A stretch of DNA of 64,000 bases from Chitinophaga chungangae (GTDB taxonomy: Bacteria; Bacteroidota; Bacteroidia; Chitinophagales; Chitinophagaceae): positions 682,001 through 746,000 of the forward strand of contig NZ_JAGHKP010000001.1 in NCBI RefSeq assembly GCF_017742215.1, in the 5' to 3' direction. Made by a program: the position numbers and the translations under genes. The number at the start of each line of letters is the position of its first letter. The stretch's first letter is position 1. Shown here piece by piece: positions 8,562 through 17,032 of this stretch. Under the pieces are notes generated by a model. That model ran no database searches. It was not told where the DNA came from and worked only from the letters and a program-made list of their open reading frames with translations.

Positions 8562-9590
8562 TTAAGCAAAACTCTTCACCGCTTCCACGAACGCTTTCGC
8601 GTGATCGACGGGGATGTTGGGCAAAATGCCGTGGCCCAGGTTGGCGATGTAACGTTGCGGGCCAAACGCGTTGATCATATTTTTCACGGATTTCTGTATC
8701 TCCGGGATCGGCTTCATCAGCTGTGCGGGATCGAAGTTGCCCTGCAAAGTTACGCCGGGGCCGGCAAACTGGCGTGCCAGCTGCGGTTTGATGCACCAGT
8801 CGAGGCCGAGGCCCTGCGCGCCGGTGGCGGCCATTTCTTCCAGCGCGAACCATGCGCCTTTGGCGAACACGATCACCGGGGCAACGCCCTGCAAAGCAGC
8901 CACGATGCGGCGGATGTAGCGGAGAGAAAACTCTTCGAAGTCTTCCGGGCTCAGCAGCCCTCCCCATGAATCGAATATCTGCACCACGTCCGCGCCGGCC
9001 AGCACCTGCGCTTTCAGGTAGGCGATGGTGGTTTCGGTCACACGGTTAAGCAGCTCATGCGCCACTTCCGGCTGTGTATAACAGAATGTTTTTGCTTCGT
9101 CGAAAGTTTTGGAGCCTTTGCCCTGCACCATGTAACACAGCAGCGTCCAGGGCGCGCCGGCAAACCCGATGAGGGGCACGCGGCCCGCCAGCGTTTGTTT
9201 GGTGAGCTTCAGCGCGTCCATTACATAATGCAGACGGTCGTTCACATCGGGTATTTCGATGCGGGCCAGGTCTGCGGCGGATTTGATGGGTTGCGGCAGC
9301 AGCGGGCCCACCTTTTCCACCAGCTGCACTTCCATGCCCATCGCCTGCGGCACCACGAGGATGTCGGAGAAGATGATGGCGGCGTCTACGCCTACCTGGT
9401 CTACCGGCATTACGGTGATCTCGGTGGCCAGTTCGGGCGTCTGGCAACGTTCGAAGAAGGAATATTTATCGCGCAGTTTGATATAATCGGGCAGGAAACG
9501 GCCGGCCTGGCGCATCATCCATACAGGCGGGCGGGAAACCGGGGCCCCGGCCAGCGCTTTCAGCAGTAAGTCATTCTGTAATCCGCTCAT
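8562..9590 (-). CDS. hemE: Uroporphyrinogen decarboxylase
   Basis: HemE removes four acetate carboxyls from uroporphyrinogen III to give coproporphyrinogen III. The signature [13 protein letters not shown] appears near residue 25 with the substrate-binding Arg pair, followed by [15 protein letters not shown] and a C-terminal [10 protein letters not shown] prefer the ATG at 9590, which overlaps the hemD stop in an ATGA arrangement typical of translational coupling; a non-ATG start 9 bp upstream is less likely. With this start the protein has 342 residues, normal for the family. Confidence 0.97.
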   Translation of the reverse strand: MSGLQNDLLLKALAGAPVSRPPVWMMRQAGRFLPDYIKLRDKYSFFERCQTPELATEITVMPVDQVGVDAAIIFSDILVVPQAMGMEVQLVEKVGPLLPQPIKSAADLARIEIPDVNDRLHYVMDALKLTKQTLAGRVPLIGFAGAPWTLLCYMVQGKGSKTFDEAKTFCYTQPEVAHELLNRVTETTIAYLKAQVLAGADVVQIFDSWGGLLSPEDFEEFSLRYIRRIVAALQGVAPVIVFAKGAWFALEEMAATGAQGLGLDWCIKPQLARQFAGPGVTLQGNFDPAQLMKPIPEIQKSVKNMINAFGPQRYIANLGHGILPNIPVDHAKAFVEAVKSFA

Positions 9591-10321
9591 TCGTAGCAAT
9601 TGATATTGTCAAAGTAAAAAATAGCTGTTTCGACCAGCTTGGCCACGGAGGGCCCGGGGCTGGTGATCACCCGGTTGGCCGTAAACGCCGCGATGGCGGT
9701 GGCCGTGGTGCTGCCGATGGCGAAACATGCCGTATCGGCCGGCAGCGAATTGCTGGTGAAAAAACTGCGCACGCTGCTGGGACTGAAAAACATCACGCCG
9801 TCGTAATCTTCATCCAGCGCGGCGGGCGTTTCCACCGTATTGTATACCACCATTTCCTCCAGCGCAATGCCATTTTCCTGCAGGTAATCCGGCAGGTCCG
9901 GCCGGCGGATGTTGCCGCTGAAAAAGATCACCTTGCCCGTAATGCCGTCCCGTACGATACGTTTCGCCAGTTCCAGCGAATTGGCGGCCGTGCCTTCGAT
10001 CACTACGTTGCGCATCCTTTCTTCCGCGGCCTGCCGGGTGGCGCCTTCCAGGCAATACACGCGGTGGCGTGCAGCCAGGCTGTTTTCGTCGTGCATCCAC
10101 ACGCCGGTGACGAACTTTACGGCGTTAGGACTGGTGAACACGAGCACGGTGCCAGTTGACGCCAGCTCCTGGATGTGTTTGCGCATATCCGGCGTTATCA
10201 CCGGCTGTACGTCGATGAAAGCCTGCGCCAGTATGGCGATGTCATGTTCGGCGGCCATGTGCACCAGCTCCTGGGGCAGCGGTTTTGTGCTTAATATGCG
10301 GTATTTATGCCTGGGCATTCC
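9587..10321 (-). CDS. hemD: Uroporphyrinogen-III synthase
   Basis: HemD cyclises hydroxymethylbilane with inversion of ring D to uroporphyrinogen III. The family has low sequence conservation; the call rests on position between hemC and hemE, a length of about 244 residues, two alternating alpha/beta domains, and motifs such as [25 protein letters not shown] and [12 protein letters not shown]. The ATG at 10321 gives the natural start (MPRHKYRIL) and overlaps the end of hemC by 17 bp; a longer upstream extension of this frame is a shadow of hemC. Confidence 0.92.
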   Translation of the reverse strand, partial: GMPRHKYRILSTKPLPQELVHMAAEHDIAILAQAFIDVQPVITPDMRKHIQELASTGTVLVFTSPNAVKFVTGVWMHDENSLAARHRVYCLEGATRQAAEERMRNVVIEGTAANSLELAKRIVRDGITGKVIFFSGNIRRPDLPDYLQENGIALEEMVVYNTVETPAALDEDYDGVMFFSPSSVRSFFTSNSLPADTACFAIGSTTATAIAAFTANRVITSPGPSVAKLVETAIFYFDNINCYE

Positions 10322-11228
10322 TGATGGCTTCAATGATAATGTCGCCGCCTTTTGCCAGCACTTCTTCCGCCGCGTCTTTCCCGATGCCGCCGGCCGTTTC
10401 CACGGGCGCCTGCCGGGTAACGGTGATGCTGCGGTCGCCATTAAGGCTGCAAAGGTTGCCCTCAAAAACGACCCGGCCATCGCTCACATACGCGTAAGCG
10501 CTGATGGGCGTGGTGCAGCCGCCGAGAAGGGTGCGGAGGAATGCTCTTTCTATGCTGGTGCAAAGTGCGGTTTCAGTATGATTGAGGGGGGCGAGGGCTT
10601 CGCGGCAGAAGCCGTCGTTTTCGCGGCAGGCTACCACAATGGCGCCCTGCGCGGGGGCGGGCAGCATCCAGTTGAGAATCACCGAATTGGCGGGCCTTAC
10701 GTTGATCCGCTCCAGGCCGGCGGCGGCGAAAATGGCCGCGTCCCAGTTCTCGGAAGCCAGCTTTTGCAGCCGGGTGTTCACATTGCCGCGCAGGTTGTGC
10801 AATTGGTGCTGCGGGTAACGCCTGAGCCACTGCGCTTTGCGGCGGATGCTGCTGGTGGCGATGTTGGCGGTGTATGCCGTATCGTTGAGGAAATCCGTAT
10901 CGTTTTTGTATACCAGCAGGTCTTTTACGTTGCCGCGTTCGATCACGGCGGCGTTCATGAGGCCTTTCGGCAGCTGGGTAGGCACGTCTTTGAAGGAATG
11001 CACGGCGATGTCTATCCGGTTGGCGAGCATCGCGGCGTCGAGGCTTTTGGTGAAAATGCCCTGCACGCCTATTTCGTAAAGCGGGGTAATGAGGTCGATG
11101 TCCCCGTCGCTTTTGATGGGGACCAGTTCCGCGGAATGACCGTTAGCGGTCAAAAGATCTTTCACCAGGTTAGCCTGCCACAGTGCGAGCTGGCTTTCCC
11201 GTGTACCTATCCTGATAACTTTGTCCAT
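10305..11228 (-). CDS. hemC: Hydroxymethylbilane synthase (porphobilinogen deaminase)
   Basis: HemC polymerises four porphobilinogens on a covalent dipyrromethane cofactor. The start IRIGTRESQLALWQA (residues 5-19), the phosphate/propionate-binding SFKDVPTQLP (78-87) and SSIRRKAQ (126-133), and the cofactor-attachment Cys238 in LGGCTTP are present. Length 307 is standard. The gene begins 3 bp after hemA and overlaps hemD, consistent with a single mRNA. Confidence 0.97.
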   Translation of the reverse strand: MDKVIRIGTRESQLALWQANLVKDLLTANGHSAELVPIKSDGDIDLITPLYEIGVQGIFTKSLDAAMLANRIDIAVHSFKDVPTQLPKGLMNAAVIERGNVKDLLVYKNDTDFLNDTAYTANIATSSIRRKAQWLRRYPQHQLHNLRGNVNTRLQKLASENWDAAIFAAAGLERINVRPANSVILNWMLPAPAQGAIVVACRENDGFCREALAPLNHTETALCTSIERAFLRTLLGGCTTPISAYAYVSDGRVVFEGNLCSLNGDRSITVTRQAPVETAGGIGKDAAEEVLAKGGDIIIEAIRNAQA

Positions 11229-11231
11229 TGC

Positions 11232-12491
11232 TTATTCCTGGTTATTGCCTGTCTCGAATATTTCGCTGATCATGGCGATGTATTGGTCGCCTTTGTCGGA
11301 TTCAGCTTCACGGCGCACTTTCCCGGCCATCAGATTGATCATTTTCTGGATGATGCGGGAAGATACTTCTTCGATGTCTTCCAGCTTGTAGTGTGCGCCG
11401 TTTTTCTGCTCTTTTATTTCGCGGGCGTGGATCTCGGTGAGTTTTTCTTTCACGGCCTTCAGCACTACGGCATGTTTGCGCATTTTGAACCAGTACAGGA
11501 ACTCTTCCATGTGCTCTTCGATAATGCCCATGGCTTTGGGCACTTCGTTGAGGCGTTTCTGAAGGGTTTCGTCCTGCACTTTGCTCAGGTCGTCCACATT
11601 CACCACTTCCACATGCGCCAGCTCCCGCACTTCCGGGGCCACGTTGAACGGAATGGAAAGGTCTACGATCAGTTTGGCGGAATGGCCTTCCACATGCGAT
11701 TGGAGGATGGTGGGGTTGGGCGCGTTGGTGGCCACGAGAATAACGTCCGCGCTTTTCAGCACTTCGTCCATCTGCTCATAAGGCGCGTATTGCAGGCCGT
11801 GCTGCCCCGCAAAGTCTTCCGCTACCGCGGTGGTGCGGTTGAGCAGCGTGATATTGCGCACGCCTAAGTATTCCATCATGTTCTTGCAGGTGTTGCGGCC
11901 TATTTTGCCCACCCCAAGCAGCACGATCTTTTTTTGTTGTATATCGGCTACTTTGTTTTCCAGCAGCCTCACCGCGGCGAATGCGACGGATACGGTGCCG
12001 GAGCTGAGCCCCGTTTCGTTTTTGATGAGCTTGGAAACCTGCAGCACGCTGTTCACGAGCCTTTCGAGGAAAGTGCCCACACAGCCATGCGACTTGGCGA
12101 ACTTGGCCGCGCCCTTAATTTGACCGATGATCTCGTAATCGCCGAGTATCTGGGAATCCAGCCCGGTGCCCACGTGATAAAGATGGCGGATGGCCTGCTC
12201 ACCGGATTTGTGATAGGCCATTTCGGCGAATACCTGCGGGTTGCCGCCGGCCGCAGCGCACAACAGCGCCGTCAGATCCTTTGGATCGCTGGCGAAACCG
12301 TATATTTCCGTGCGGTTACAGGTGGAAAGCACGAACAGATCGTCCATGCCTGCTGCCTTGGCGGCGTGTAAAAGTTGCTGATATTGGTCCTGGTTAATCG
12401 CAAATAATCCACGGATCGCAGCGTCAGTTTTCTTATAGTTGATTCCAACGATATGAAAATTCGATATGTCTTTGGGCTGATTGACCTGCAT
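11232..12491 (-). CDS. hemA: Glutamyl-tRNA reductase
   Basis: HemA reduces the glutamyl group of glutamyl-tRNA to glutamate-1-semialdehyde with NADPH and is usually the flux-controlling step. The catalytic cysteine is Cys58 in STCNRTEIY, the NADP-binding Rossmann motif is LLGVGKIGRN, and the C-terminal dimerisation helix contains EEFLYWFKMRK. At 419 residues it is of usual length. It is the first gene of a seven-gene operon and has a TAnnTTTG -7 element about 30 bp upstream. Confidence 0.96.
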   Translation of the reverse strand: MQVNQPKDISNFHIVGINYKKTDAAIRGLFAINQDQYQQLLHAAKAAGMDDLFVLSTCNRTEIYGFASDPKDLTALLCAAAGGNPQVFAEMAYHKSGEQAIRHLYHVGTGLDSQILGDYEIIGQIKGAAKFAKSHGCVGTFLERLVNSVLQVSKLIKNETGLSSGTVSVAFAAVRLLENKVADIQQKKIVLLGVGKIGRNTCKNMMEYLGVRNITLLNRTTAVAEDFAGQHGLQYAPYEQMDEVLKSADVILVATNAPNPTILQSHVEGHSAKLIVDLSIPFNVAPEVRELAHVEVVNVDDLSKVQDETLQKRLNEVPKAMGIIEEHMEEFLYWFKMRKHAVVLKAVKEKLTEIHAREIKEQKNGAHYKLEDIEEVSSRIIQKMINLMAGKVRREAESDKGDQYIAMISEIFETGNNQE

Positions 12492-12519
12492 GATTCTATT
12501 CTAAAAAAGCTTCCGGTTG

Positions 12520-12527
12520 CAAAAATA
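12520..12527 (-). promoter_or_regulatory. Bacteroidota -7 box for the haem operon
   Basis: TATTTTTG on the minus strand matches TAnnTTTG and lies 28 bp before the hemA start. No TTTG at the ideal -33 spacing is visible. Confidence 0.5.
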
Positions 12528-12787
12528 CAGGCCTGCGCTTCAAAACCACGCCCATAGCTGTCACTCATCTGTCATTTCTACCCCTGGTGAAGAGGGCTTC
12601 AAAAAAATGATTTTGGTCATATGTCCGTATACGCTGTACTGCATTGCGTTACAACAAATCAATGACATAAACCGCCCTTTCAAACGTGATGCCTGTCATC
12701 TCAAACACTGCCATGCACAAGGGCTTTCAAAGAATGAATCTAACAATTCGATGACAGAAGATGACGGAGAAAGCATCAAAAGCGCTT

Positions 12788-12795
12788 ACTTTTGC
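12788..12795 (+). promoter_or_regulatory. Bacteroidota -7 box for hemH
   Basis: TACTTTTG matches TAnnTTTG and ends 18 bp before the ATG of hemH. No clear -33 element is seen. Confidence 0.5.
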
Positions 12796-12813
12796 ATCAA
12801 TTTTTTAGGTCTT

Positions 12814-13857
12814 ATGGTCGCGAAGTCTGATACTGCAATTATACTGATGAACCTCGGTTCCCCGGATTCGACCGCCGTTCCGGATGTGAAGAAATACCTG
12901 CTTGAATTTCTGATGGACAAACGGGTGATCGATTACCCCTGGCTGATGCGCAAGCTGCTGGTGGGCGGGGTGATCGTGCCGAAACGCGCGGAAAAAAGCG
13001 CGGAAGCGTATAAAAGCATCTGGTGGGAAGACGGCTCGCCGCTGATCGTACTCACAAAACAGTTGCAAAAGGCCCTGCAGCACGACCTGGAAATCCCGGT
13101 GGAGATCACCATGCGGTACGGCAATCCTTCGCCCGCCGAAACGTTCGACAAACTCATGAAAGAACATCCCGGCCTGAAAGACGTGATACTCGTGCCGCTG
13201 TACCCGCATTACGCCATGAGCAGCTACGAAACCGCCGCGGAATACGCGAAAGTGGTCCACCGTAAAAAACGGTATCCTTTCGAACTGAAAATAGTGGAGC
13301 CATTTTATAAACATCCCGATTATATCCACGCCATGGCCGAAAGCATGCGCCCGTACCTGGAGAAAGAATACGATCACGTGCTGTTCAGCTATCACGGGGT
13401 ACCGGTAAGGCACCTACGAAAAGGAGACATCACCGGCGGGCATTGCATGAAAGTGAACGATTGCTGCCATGTGAACAGCGCCGCGCATACGCAATGCTAC
13501 AAACACCAGGTGACCGTTACCTCAGAGCTGGTGGCGCGCGAGCTGGGCATTCCGCGGGATAAATGGAGCATGAGCTTCCAGAGCAGGCTGGGGCGTGAGG
13601 AATGGATAAGGCCTTATACGGACGAAACGTTCCGTTCGCTGCCCGCGCAGGGCAAAAAAAAGCTGCTGGTGGCATGCCCGGCTTTTGTGAGCGATTGCCT
13701 TGAAACGCTGGAAGAGATCGCCGTGGAAGGTAAACATACGTTCATCAGCAGCGGGGGAGACAGCTTTGTGATGATCCCCTGTATGAACACGCATCCCGTA
13801 TGGGTAAAGGCCCTCGGCAATTTGTGCCGCGAAAAGATGGAAGCAGTAACGGTCTGA
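12814..13857 (+). CDS. hemH: Ferrochelatase with an internal cysteine cluster
   Basis: HemH inserts Fe2+ into a porphyrin, the last or near-last step of haem synthesis. The ATG at 12814 gives MVAKSDTAIILMNLGSPDS and 347 residues; the frame extends upstream without a family match. The metal-site His194 is in FSYHGVP. Between residues 211 and 228 there are four cysteines (Cys211, 217, 218, 228) in a short stretch, the arrangement of ferrochelatases that bind an internal [2Fe-2S] cluster; cluster binding here is inference. It is divergent from the haem operon. Confidence 0.95.
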   Translation: MVAKSDTAIILMNLGSPDSTAVPDVKKYLLEFLMDKRVIDYPWLMRKLLVGGVIVPKRAEKSAEAYKSIWWEDGSPLIVLTKQLQKALQHDLEIPVEITMRYGNPSPAETFDKLMKEHPGLKDVILVPLYPHYAMSSYETAAEYAKVVHRKKRYPFELKIVEPFYKHPDYIHAMAESMRPYLEKEYDHVLFSYHGVPVRHLRKGDITGGHCMKVNDCCHVNSAAHTQCYKHQVTVTSELVARELGIPRDKWSMSFQSRLGREEWIRPYTDETFRSLPAQGKKKLLVACPAFVSDCLETLEEIAVEGKHTFISSGGDSFVMIPCMNTHPVWVKALGNLCREKMEAVTV

Positions 13858-13881
13858 GGCCGTTTAAAAGATAATACCGAG

Positions 13882-13920
13882 GCCTGCGCTGTGGATACAC
13901 GATCAGCGCAGGCTTTTTTT
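13882..13920 (+). terminator. hemH terminator
   Basis: A 10-bp perfect stem GCCTGCGCTG/CAGCGCAGGC is followed by seven T, 25 bp after the hemH stop. Confidence 0.9.
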
Positions 13921-13981
13921 ATGTGCGGCGGGCGGTATCTCCGCTTTTTTCTTTAAATTCCATCAGCAAAAATCAACTCCG

Positions 13982-15115
13982 ATGATCCTGGCCGTATTGA
14001 AAGAAAAATCAGGAGAGAACAGGGTGTCGCTCGTTCCGGAAGTCGTGAAACAGCTTGTGCAACAGCAGGTGGAAGTATGGGTGGAAGAAGGGGCGGGCCA
14101 AGGCGCGTTTTACCCGGATGCCATGTTTACAGAAGCAGGAGCGCTGCTCAAACCCCGCGGCGAAATGTTGCAGAAGGCAGACCTTCTGCTGTCCCTCCGC
14201 CAGCCCGACCGGGAAGACTGGGAGCAGGTTCCCGCCGGGAAGGTCTGGATGGGCGTTTATCAGCCCCTGTATCATCCCGCGCTCATGCAGCAATGGGCCG
14301 CAAAAAAGTTCACCGTTTTCAGCCTTGACACCATTCCCCGCACCACCCGCGCCCAAAGCATGGACGTGCTCAGCTCGCAGGCCAATATCGCCGGTTATAA
14401 GGCCGTATTGCTCGCGGCGTATACCTATGGGCGTTATTTCCCGATGTTCATGACCGCGGCGGGCAGCATTCCTCCCGCCAAAGCGCTCATCCTCGGCGCG
14501 GGCGTGGCCGGTTTGCAGGCCATTGCCACCGCACGAAGGCTGGGGGCCGTGGTGGAAGTGTTCGACACGCGGCCGGCCGTGAAGGAAGAAGTGATGAGCC
14601 TCGGCGCGAAGTTCGTGGAAGTGGACGGCGCGGCGGACGCGTCGAAAGCGGGCGGCTACGCGGTGGAACAATCCGCTGATTACCAGGCCCGCCAGACCGC
14701 GAAGATCGCGGAAAGCGCCGCAAAGGCAGACATCATCATCACCACTGCGCAGATACCCGGCAAACCCGCTCCCATATTGATAAGCAAAGCCATGATAGAA
14801 GCCATGCGGGCCGGTTCTGTCATTATCGACCTGGCCGCCGCCACCGGGGGCAATACGGAAATCACGAAAGATGCGGCCACCGTTGTGCATAACGGCGTGA
14901 CCGTTATCGGCAATTCAGACCTCGCGGGCGCCGCCCCGGCAGACGCCAGCAAACTCTACGCCCGCAACGTGCTGAATTTCCTCAAACTGATACTGACCAA
15001 AGAAGGCGCCCTGCACCTTAATTTCGAGGACGATCTCGTGAAAGGCGCCTGCATCGTGCACAAGGGCGAGATCGTGAACGATCGCGTGAAACAGCTGCAA
15101 CCCGCCGCAGTATAA
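13982..15115 (+). CDS. pntA: NAD(P) transhydrogenase subunit alpha, part 1
   Basis: This is the soluble NAD(H)-binding domain I of proton-translocating transhydrogenase, related to alanine dehydrogenase. The N-terminal LKEKSGENRVSLVPE and the dinucleotide motif LGAGVAGLQAIATARRLGA (from residue 171) are visible, followed by the mobile-loop region near residues 225-240. It ends at 377 residues before any membrane helix, so the alpha subunit is split over two genes as in many non-enteric bacteria. It heads a three-gene operon (gaps of 26 and 4 bp) that exchanges hydride between NADH and NADP+ driven by the proton gradient. Confidence 0.94.
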   Translation: MILAVLKEKSGENRVSLVPEVVKQLVQQQVEVWVEEGAGQGAFYPDAMFTEAGALLKPRGEMLQKADLLLSLRQPDREDWEQVPAGKVWMGVYQPLYHPALMQQWAAKKFTVFSLDTIPRTTRAQSMDVLSSQANIAGYKAVLLAAYTYGRYFPMFMTAAGSIPPAKALILGAGVAGLQAIATARRLGAVVEVFDTRPAVKEEVMSLGAKFVEVDGAADASKAGGYAVEQSADYQARQTAKIAESAAKADIIITTAQIPGKPAPILISKAMIEAMRAGSVIIDLAAATGGNTEITKDAATVVHNGVTVIGNSDLAGAAPADASKLYARNVLNFLKLILTKEGALHLNFEDDLVKGACIVHKGEIVNDRVKQLQPAAV

Positions 15116-15141
15116 CAATTTCAAACTCAAATACCCTGCAT

Positions 15142-15450
15142 ATGACCGCAGTACTGGACTTTTTACAACTGCACATCGAAATGGTGTATGTCGTGATCCT
15201 TTCCATTTTTCTCGGCATCGAAGTGATCGGCCGCGTGCCTTCCGTGCTGCATACGCCGCTGATGAGCGGCGCCAACGCGATACACGGCGTGGTGATCATC
15301 GGCGCCATTATCGTAATGGGAAAAGCCGAACCTGACAATTACCTCGCACTGGTGCTCGGGTTTCTCGCGGTGATATTGGGAACGCTCAATGTGGTGGGCG
15401 GTTTTGTGGTGACGGACAGAATGTTGGAAATGTTTAAAAAGAAGAAATAA
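15142..15450 (+). CDS. NAD(P) transhydrogenase subunit alpha, part 2 (membrane)
   Basis: A 102-residue membrane protein with three or four predicted helices (about residues 14-32, 50-65, 70-90). It carries the family segment IEVIGRVPSVLHTPLMSGANAI, shortened here to its landmarks EVIGRVP and LHTPLMSG. This is the N-terminal part of the proton-conducting domain II. It lies between the soluble alpha part and the beta subunit. Confidence 0.92.
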   Translation: MTAVLDFLQLHIEMVYVVILSIFLGIEVIGRVPSVLHTPLMSGANAIHGVVIIGAIIVMGKAEPDNYLALVLGFLAVILGTLNVVGGFVVTDRMLEMFKKKK

Positions 15451-15454
15451 TCAT

Positions 15455-16999
15455 ATGGGCAGCGCTTCTTCCATCCTGGCAATCGCCTACCTGATCGGCT
15501 CGGTAACGTTCATCGTCGGCCTTAAAATGCTCAGCAATCCCGCTACCGCGCGGAAAGGCAACCTGATAGCGGCGGCCGGCATGTTCCTCGCGATCGCGGG
15601 CACTATTTTCCTGTACGAAGAGAACGGGCGGAAACTGGGGAACTATGGCTGGATATTCGCCGGCCTCGCCATCGGCTCCGTGGTCGGCGTACTGGCGGCC
15701 AAAAAAGTGAAAATGACCGCCATGCCGGAAATGGTGAGCATGTTCAACGGTATGGGCGGCGCCTGCGCCATGCTCATTTCCATCGTGGAGTTCAACCACC
15801 TCGTGCACGGCGGCGCGGAAGTGAATATCGTAGCGGGTTTCAAGGCCATCATGGCCGGCGCTGAATACAACGCTTTTACCAATGTTACCGGCAAATTGCT
15901 GGTGATCCTGCTCGGGCTTATCATCGGCAGCGTTTCCTTCGCCGGCAGCGTGATCGCCTGGGGCAAGCTCAACGGGAAGATCAAAGATTTTGCATTCAAA
16001 GGCCAGCATATCGTGAACCTGGCGGTGCTCGGCGTGATCCTGGTGCTCATGGTCTGGTTGCTCGTATCCGCCCATCATACCAGCACTTCCGACTATTCCA
16101 TCGACCTGCAGATAAACGACGCCGGCCTGCAGCTCACCAGCGGCGGCGCATTGGCGGGGCTGAGCGCGTTTTTTTATATCATCCTCATTTTATCCATCGC
16201 ATACGGCGTGCTGTTCGTAATGCCTATCGGCGGGGCAGACATGCCCGTGGTGATCTCGCTGCTCAACTCCTTCACCGGCGTGGCGGCGGCCTGCGGCGGT
16301 TTCCTGTACAACAATCCCGTGATGCTCACCGGCGGCATTCTCGTGGGTTCGGCGGGCACCATTCTCACCATTCTCATGTGCAAGGCAATGAACCGTTCCC
16401 TCAAAAACGTGCTCATCGGCTCGTTCGGCGCTTCGGCCAAAAGTGGCGGCGGTACGGCAGTGCAGGGAAATTATAAAGAGATCAGTTTGTCCGACGCGGC
16501 GGTGGTGCTGCGTTATGCCGGCAAAGTGATGATCGTGCCGGGATACGGGCTGGCCGTTGCGCAGGCGCAGCACGTGTGCCACGAGCTGGAAAAGCTGCTG
16601 GAAGACCGCGGCGTGGAAGTGAATTATGCCATCCATCCCGTAGCGGGCCGCATGCCCGGGCATATGAACGTGTTGCTGGCGGAAGCTGACGTGCCGTATG
16701 AAAAACTTGAGGAAATGGAACAGGCCAACGCCGCCATGCCCACTACCGACGCGGTGCTGGTGCTCGGCGCGAACGACGTGGTGAATCCCGCCGCGAAGAA
16801 CGATCCTTCCAGCCCGATCTACGGCATGCCCATCCTCGAAGTGGAGCTGGCGAAAATGGTGATCGTGAACAAACGCAGCATGAAACCAGGGTACGCCGGC
16901 ATTGAGAACGAGCTGTTCTTCCAGCCCAAAACCTCCATGCTTTTCGGCGACGCTAAAACCGTGCTGCAGCAGCTGGTGGCCGAAGTGAAGGCGCTCTAA
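15455..16999 (+). CDS. pntB: NAD(P) transhydrogenase subunit beta
   Basis: PntB supplies the remaining membrane helices of domain II and the NADP(H)-binding domain III. Landmarks are MFNGMGGACA, the helix segment GGADMPVVISLLNSFTG, CKAMNRSL, and in domain III the GYGLAVAQAQ, HPVAGRMPGHMNV and GANDVVNP motifs. At 514 residues it is about 50 longer than the enteric protein; the extra length lies in a loop plus helix region near residues 205-250 (HHTSTSDYSIDLQINDAG). The gene starts 4 bp after the preceding stop. Confidence 0.95.
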   Translation: MGSASSILAIAYLIGSVTFIVGLKMLSNPATARKGNLIAAAGMFLAIAGTIFLYEENGRKLGNYGWIFAGLAIGSVVGVLAAKKVKMTAMPEMVSMFNGMGGACAMLISIVEFNHLVHGGAEVNIVAGFKAIMAGAEYNAFTNVTGKLLVILLGLIIGSVSFAGSVIAWGKLNGKIKDFAFKGQHIVNLAVLGVILVLMVWLLVSAHHTSTSDYSIDLQINDAGLQLTSGGALAGLSAFFYIILILSIAYGVLFVMPIGGADMPVVISLLNSFTGVAAACGGFLYNNPVMLTGGILVGSAGTILTILMCKAMNRSLKNVLIGSFGASAKSGGGTAVQGNYKEISLSDAAVVLRYAGKVMIVPGYGLAVAQAQHVCHELEKLLEDRGVEVNYAIHPVAGRMPGHMNVLLAEADVPYEKLEEMEQANAAMPTTDAVLVLGANDVVNPAAKNDPSSPIYGMPILEVELAKMVIVNKRSMKPGYAGIENELFFQPKTSMLFGDAKTVLQQLVAEVKAL

Positions 17000-17010
17000 C
17001 CGTAAAACAG

Positions 17011-17018
17011 TACCTTTG
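17011..17018 (+). promoter_or_regulatory. Bacteroidota -7 box before the rRNA methyltransferase
   Basis: TACCTTTG matches TAnnTTTG and ends 14 bp before the TTG start at 17033. This predicts a very short leader. Confidence 0.5.
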
Positions 17019-17032
17019 CGCAAAAACTGACA

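Larger units (their letters stand above)
12492..12813. other. 322-bp intergenic region between hemA and hemH
   Basis: It separates two divergent haem transcription units. It carries a minus-strand -7 box for hemA at 12520-12527 and a plus-strand -7 box for hemH at 12788-12795. The middle (12560-12760) holds no convincing gene. The short motif CTGTCAT occurs more than once (near 12569 and 12691), but I cannot show that it is a regulatory site. Confidence 0.6.

Noticed and set aside
7470..8969. Plus-strand 499-codon open frame across hemB/hemF/hemE
   Set aside because: It spans three real genes on the other strand and has mirror-frame composition (many His, Phe, Arg, Gly).
9909..11867. Plus-strand 652-codon open frame across hemD/hemC/hemA
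   Set aside because: It is antisense to three well-supported haem genes and shows no domain.
5337..13857. Sirohaem or cobalamin branch genes in the haem locus
   Set aside because: All genes belong to the direct haem route; no cysG, cobA or cbi-type protein is present.
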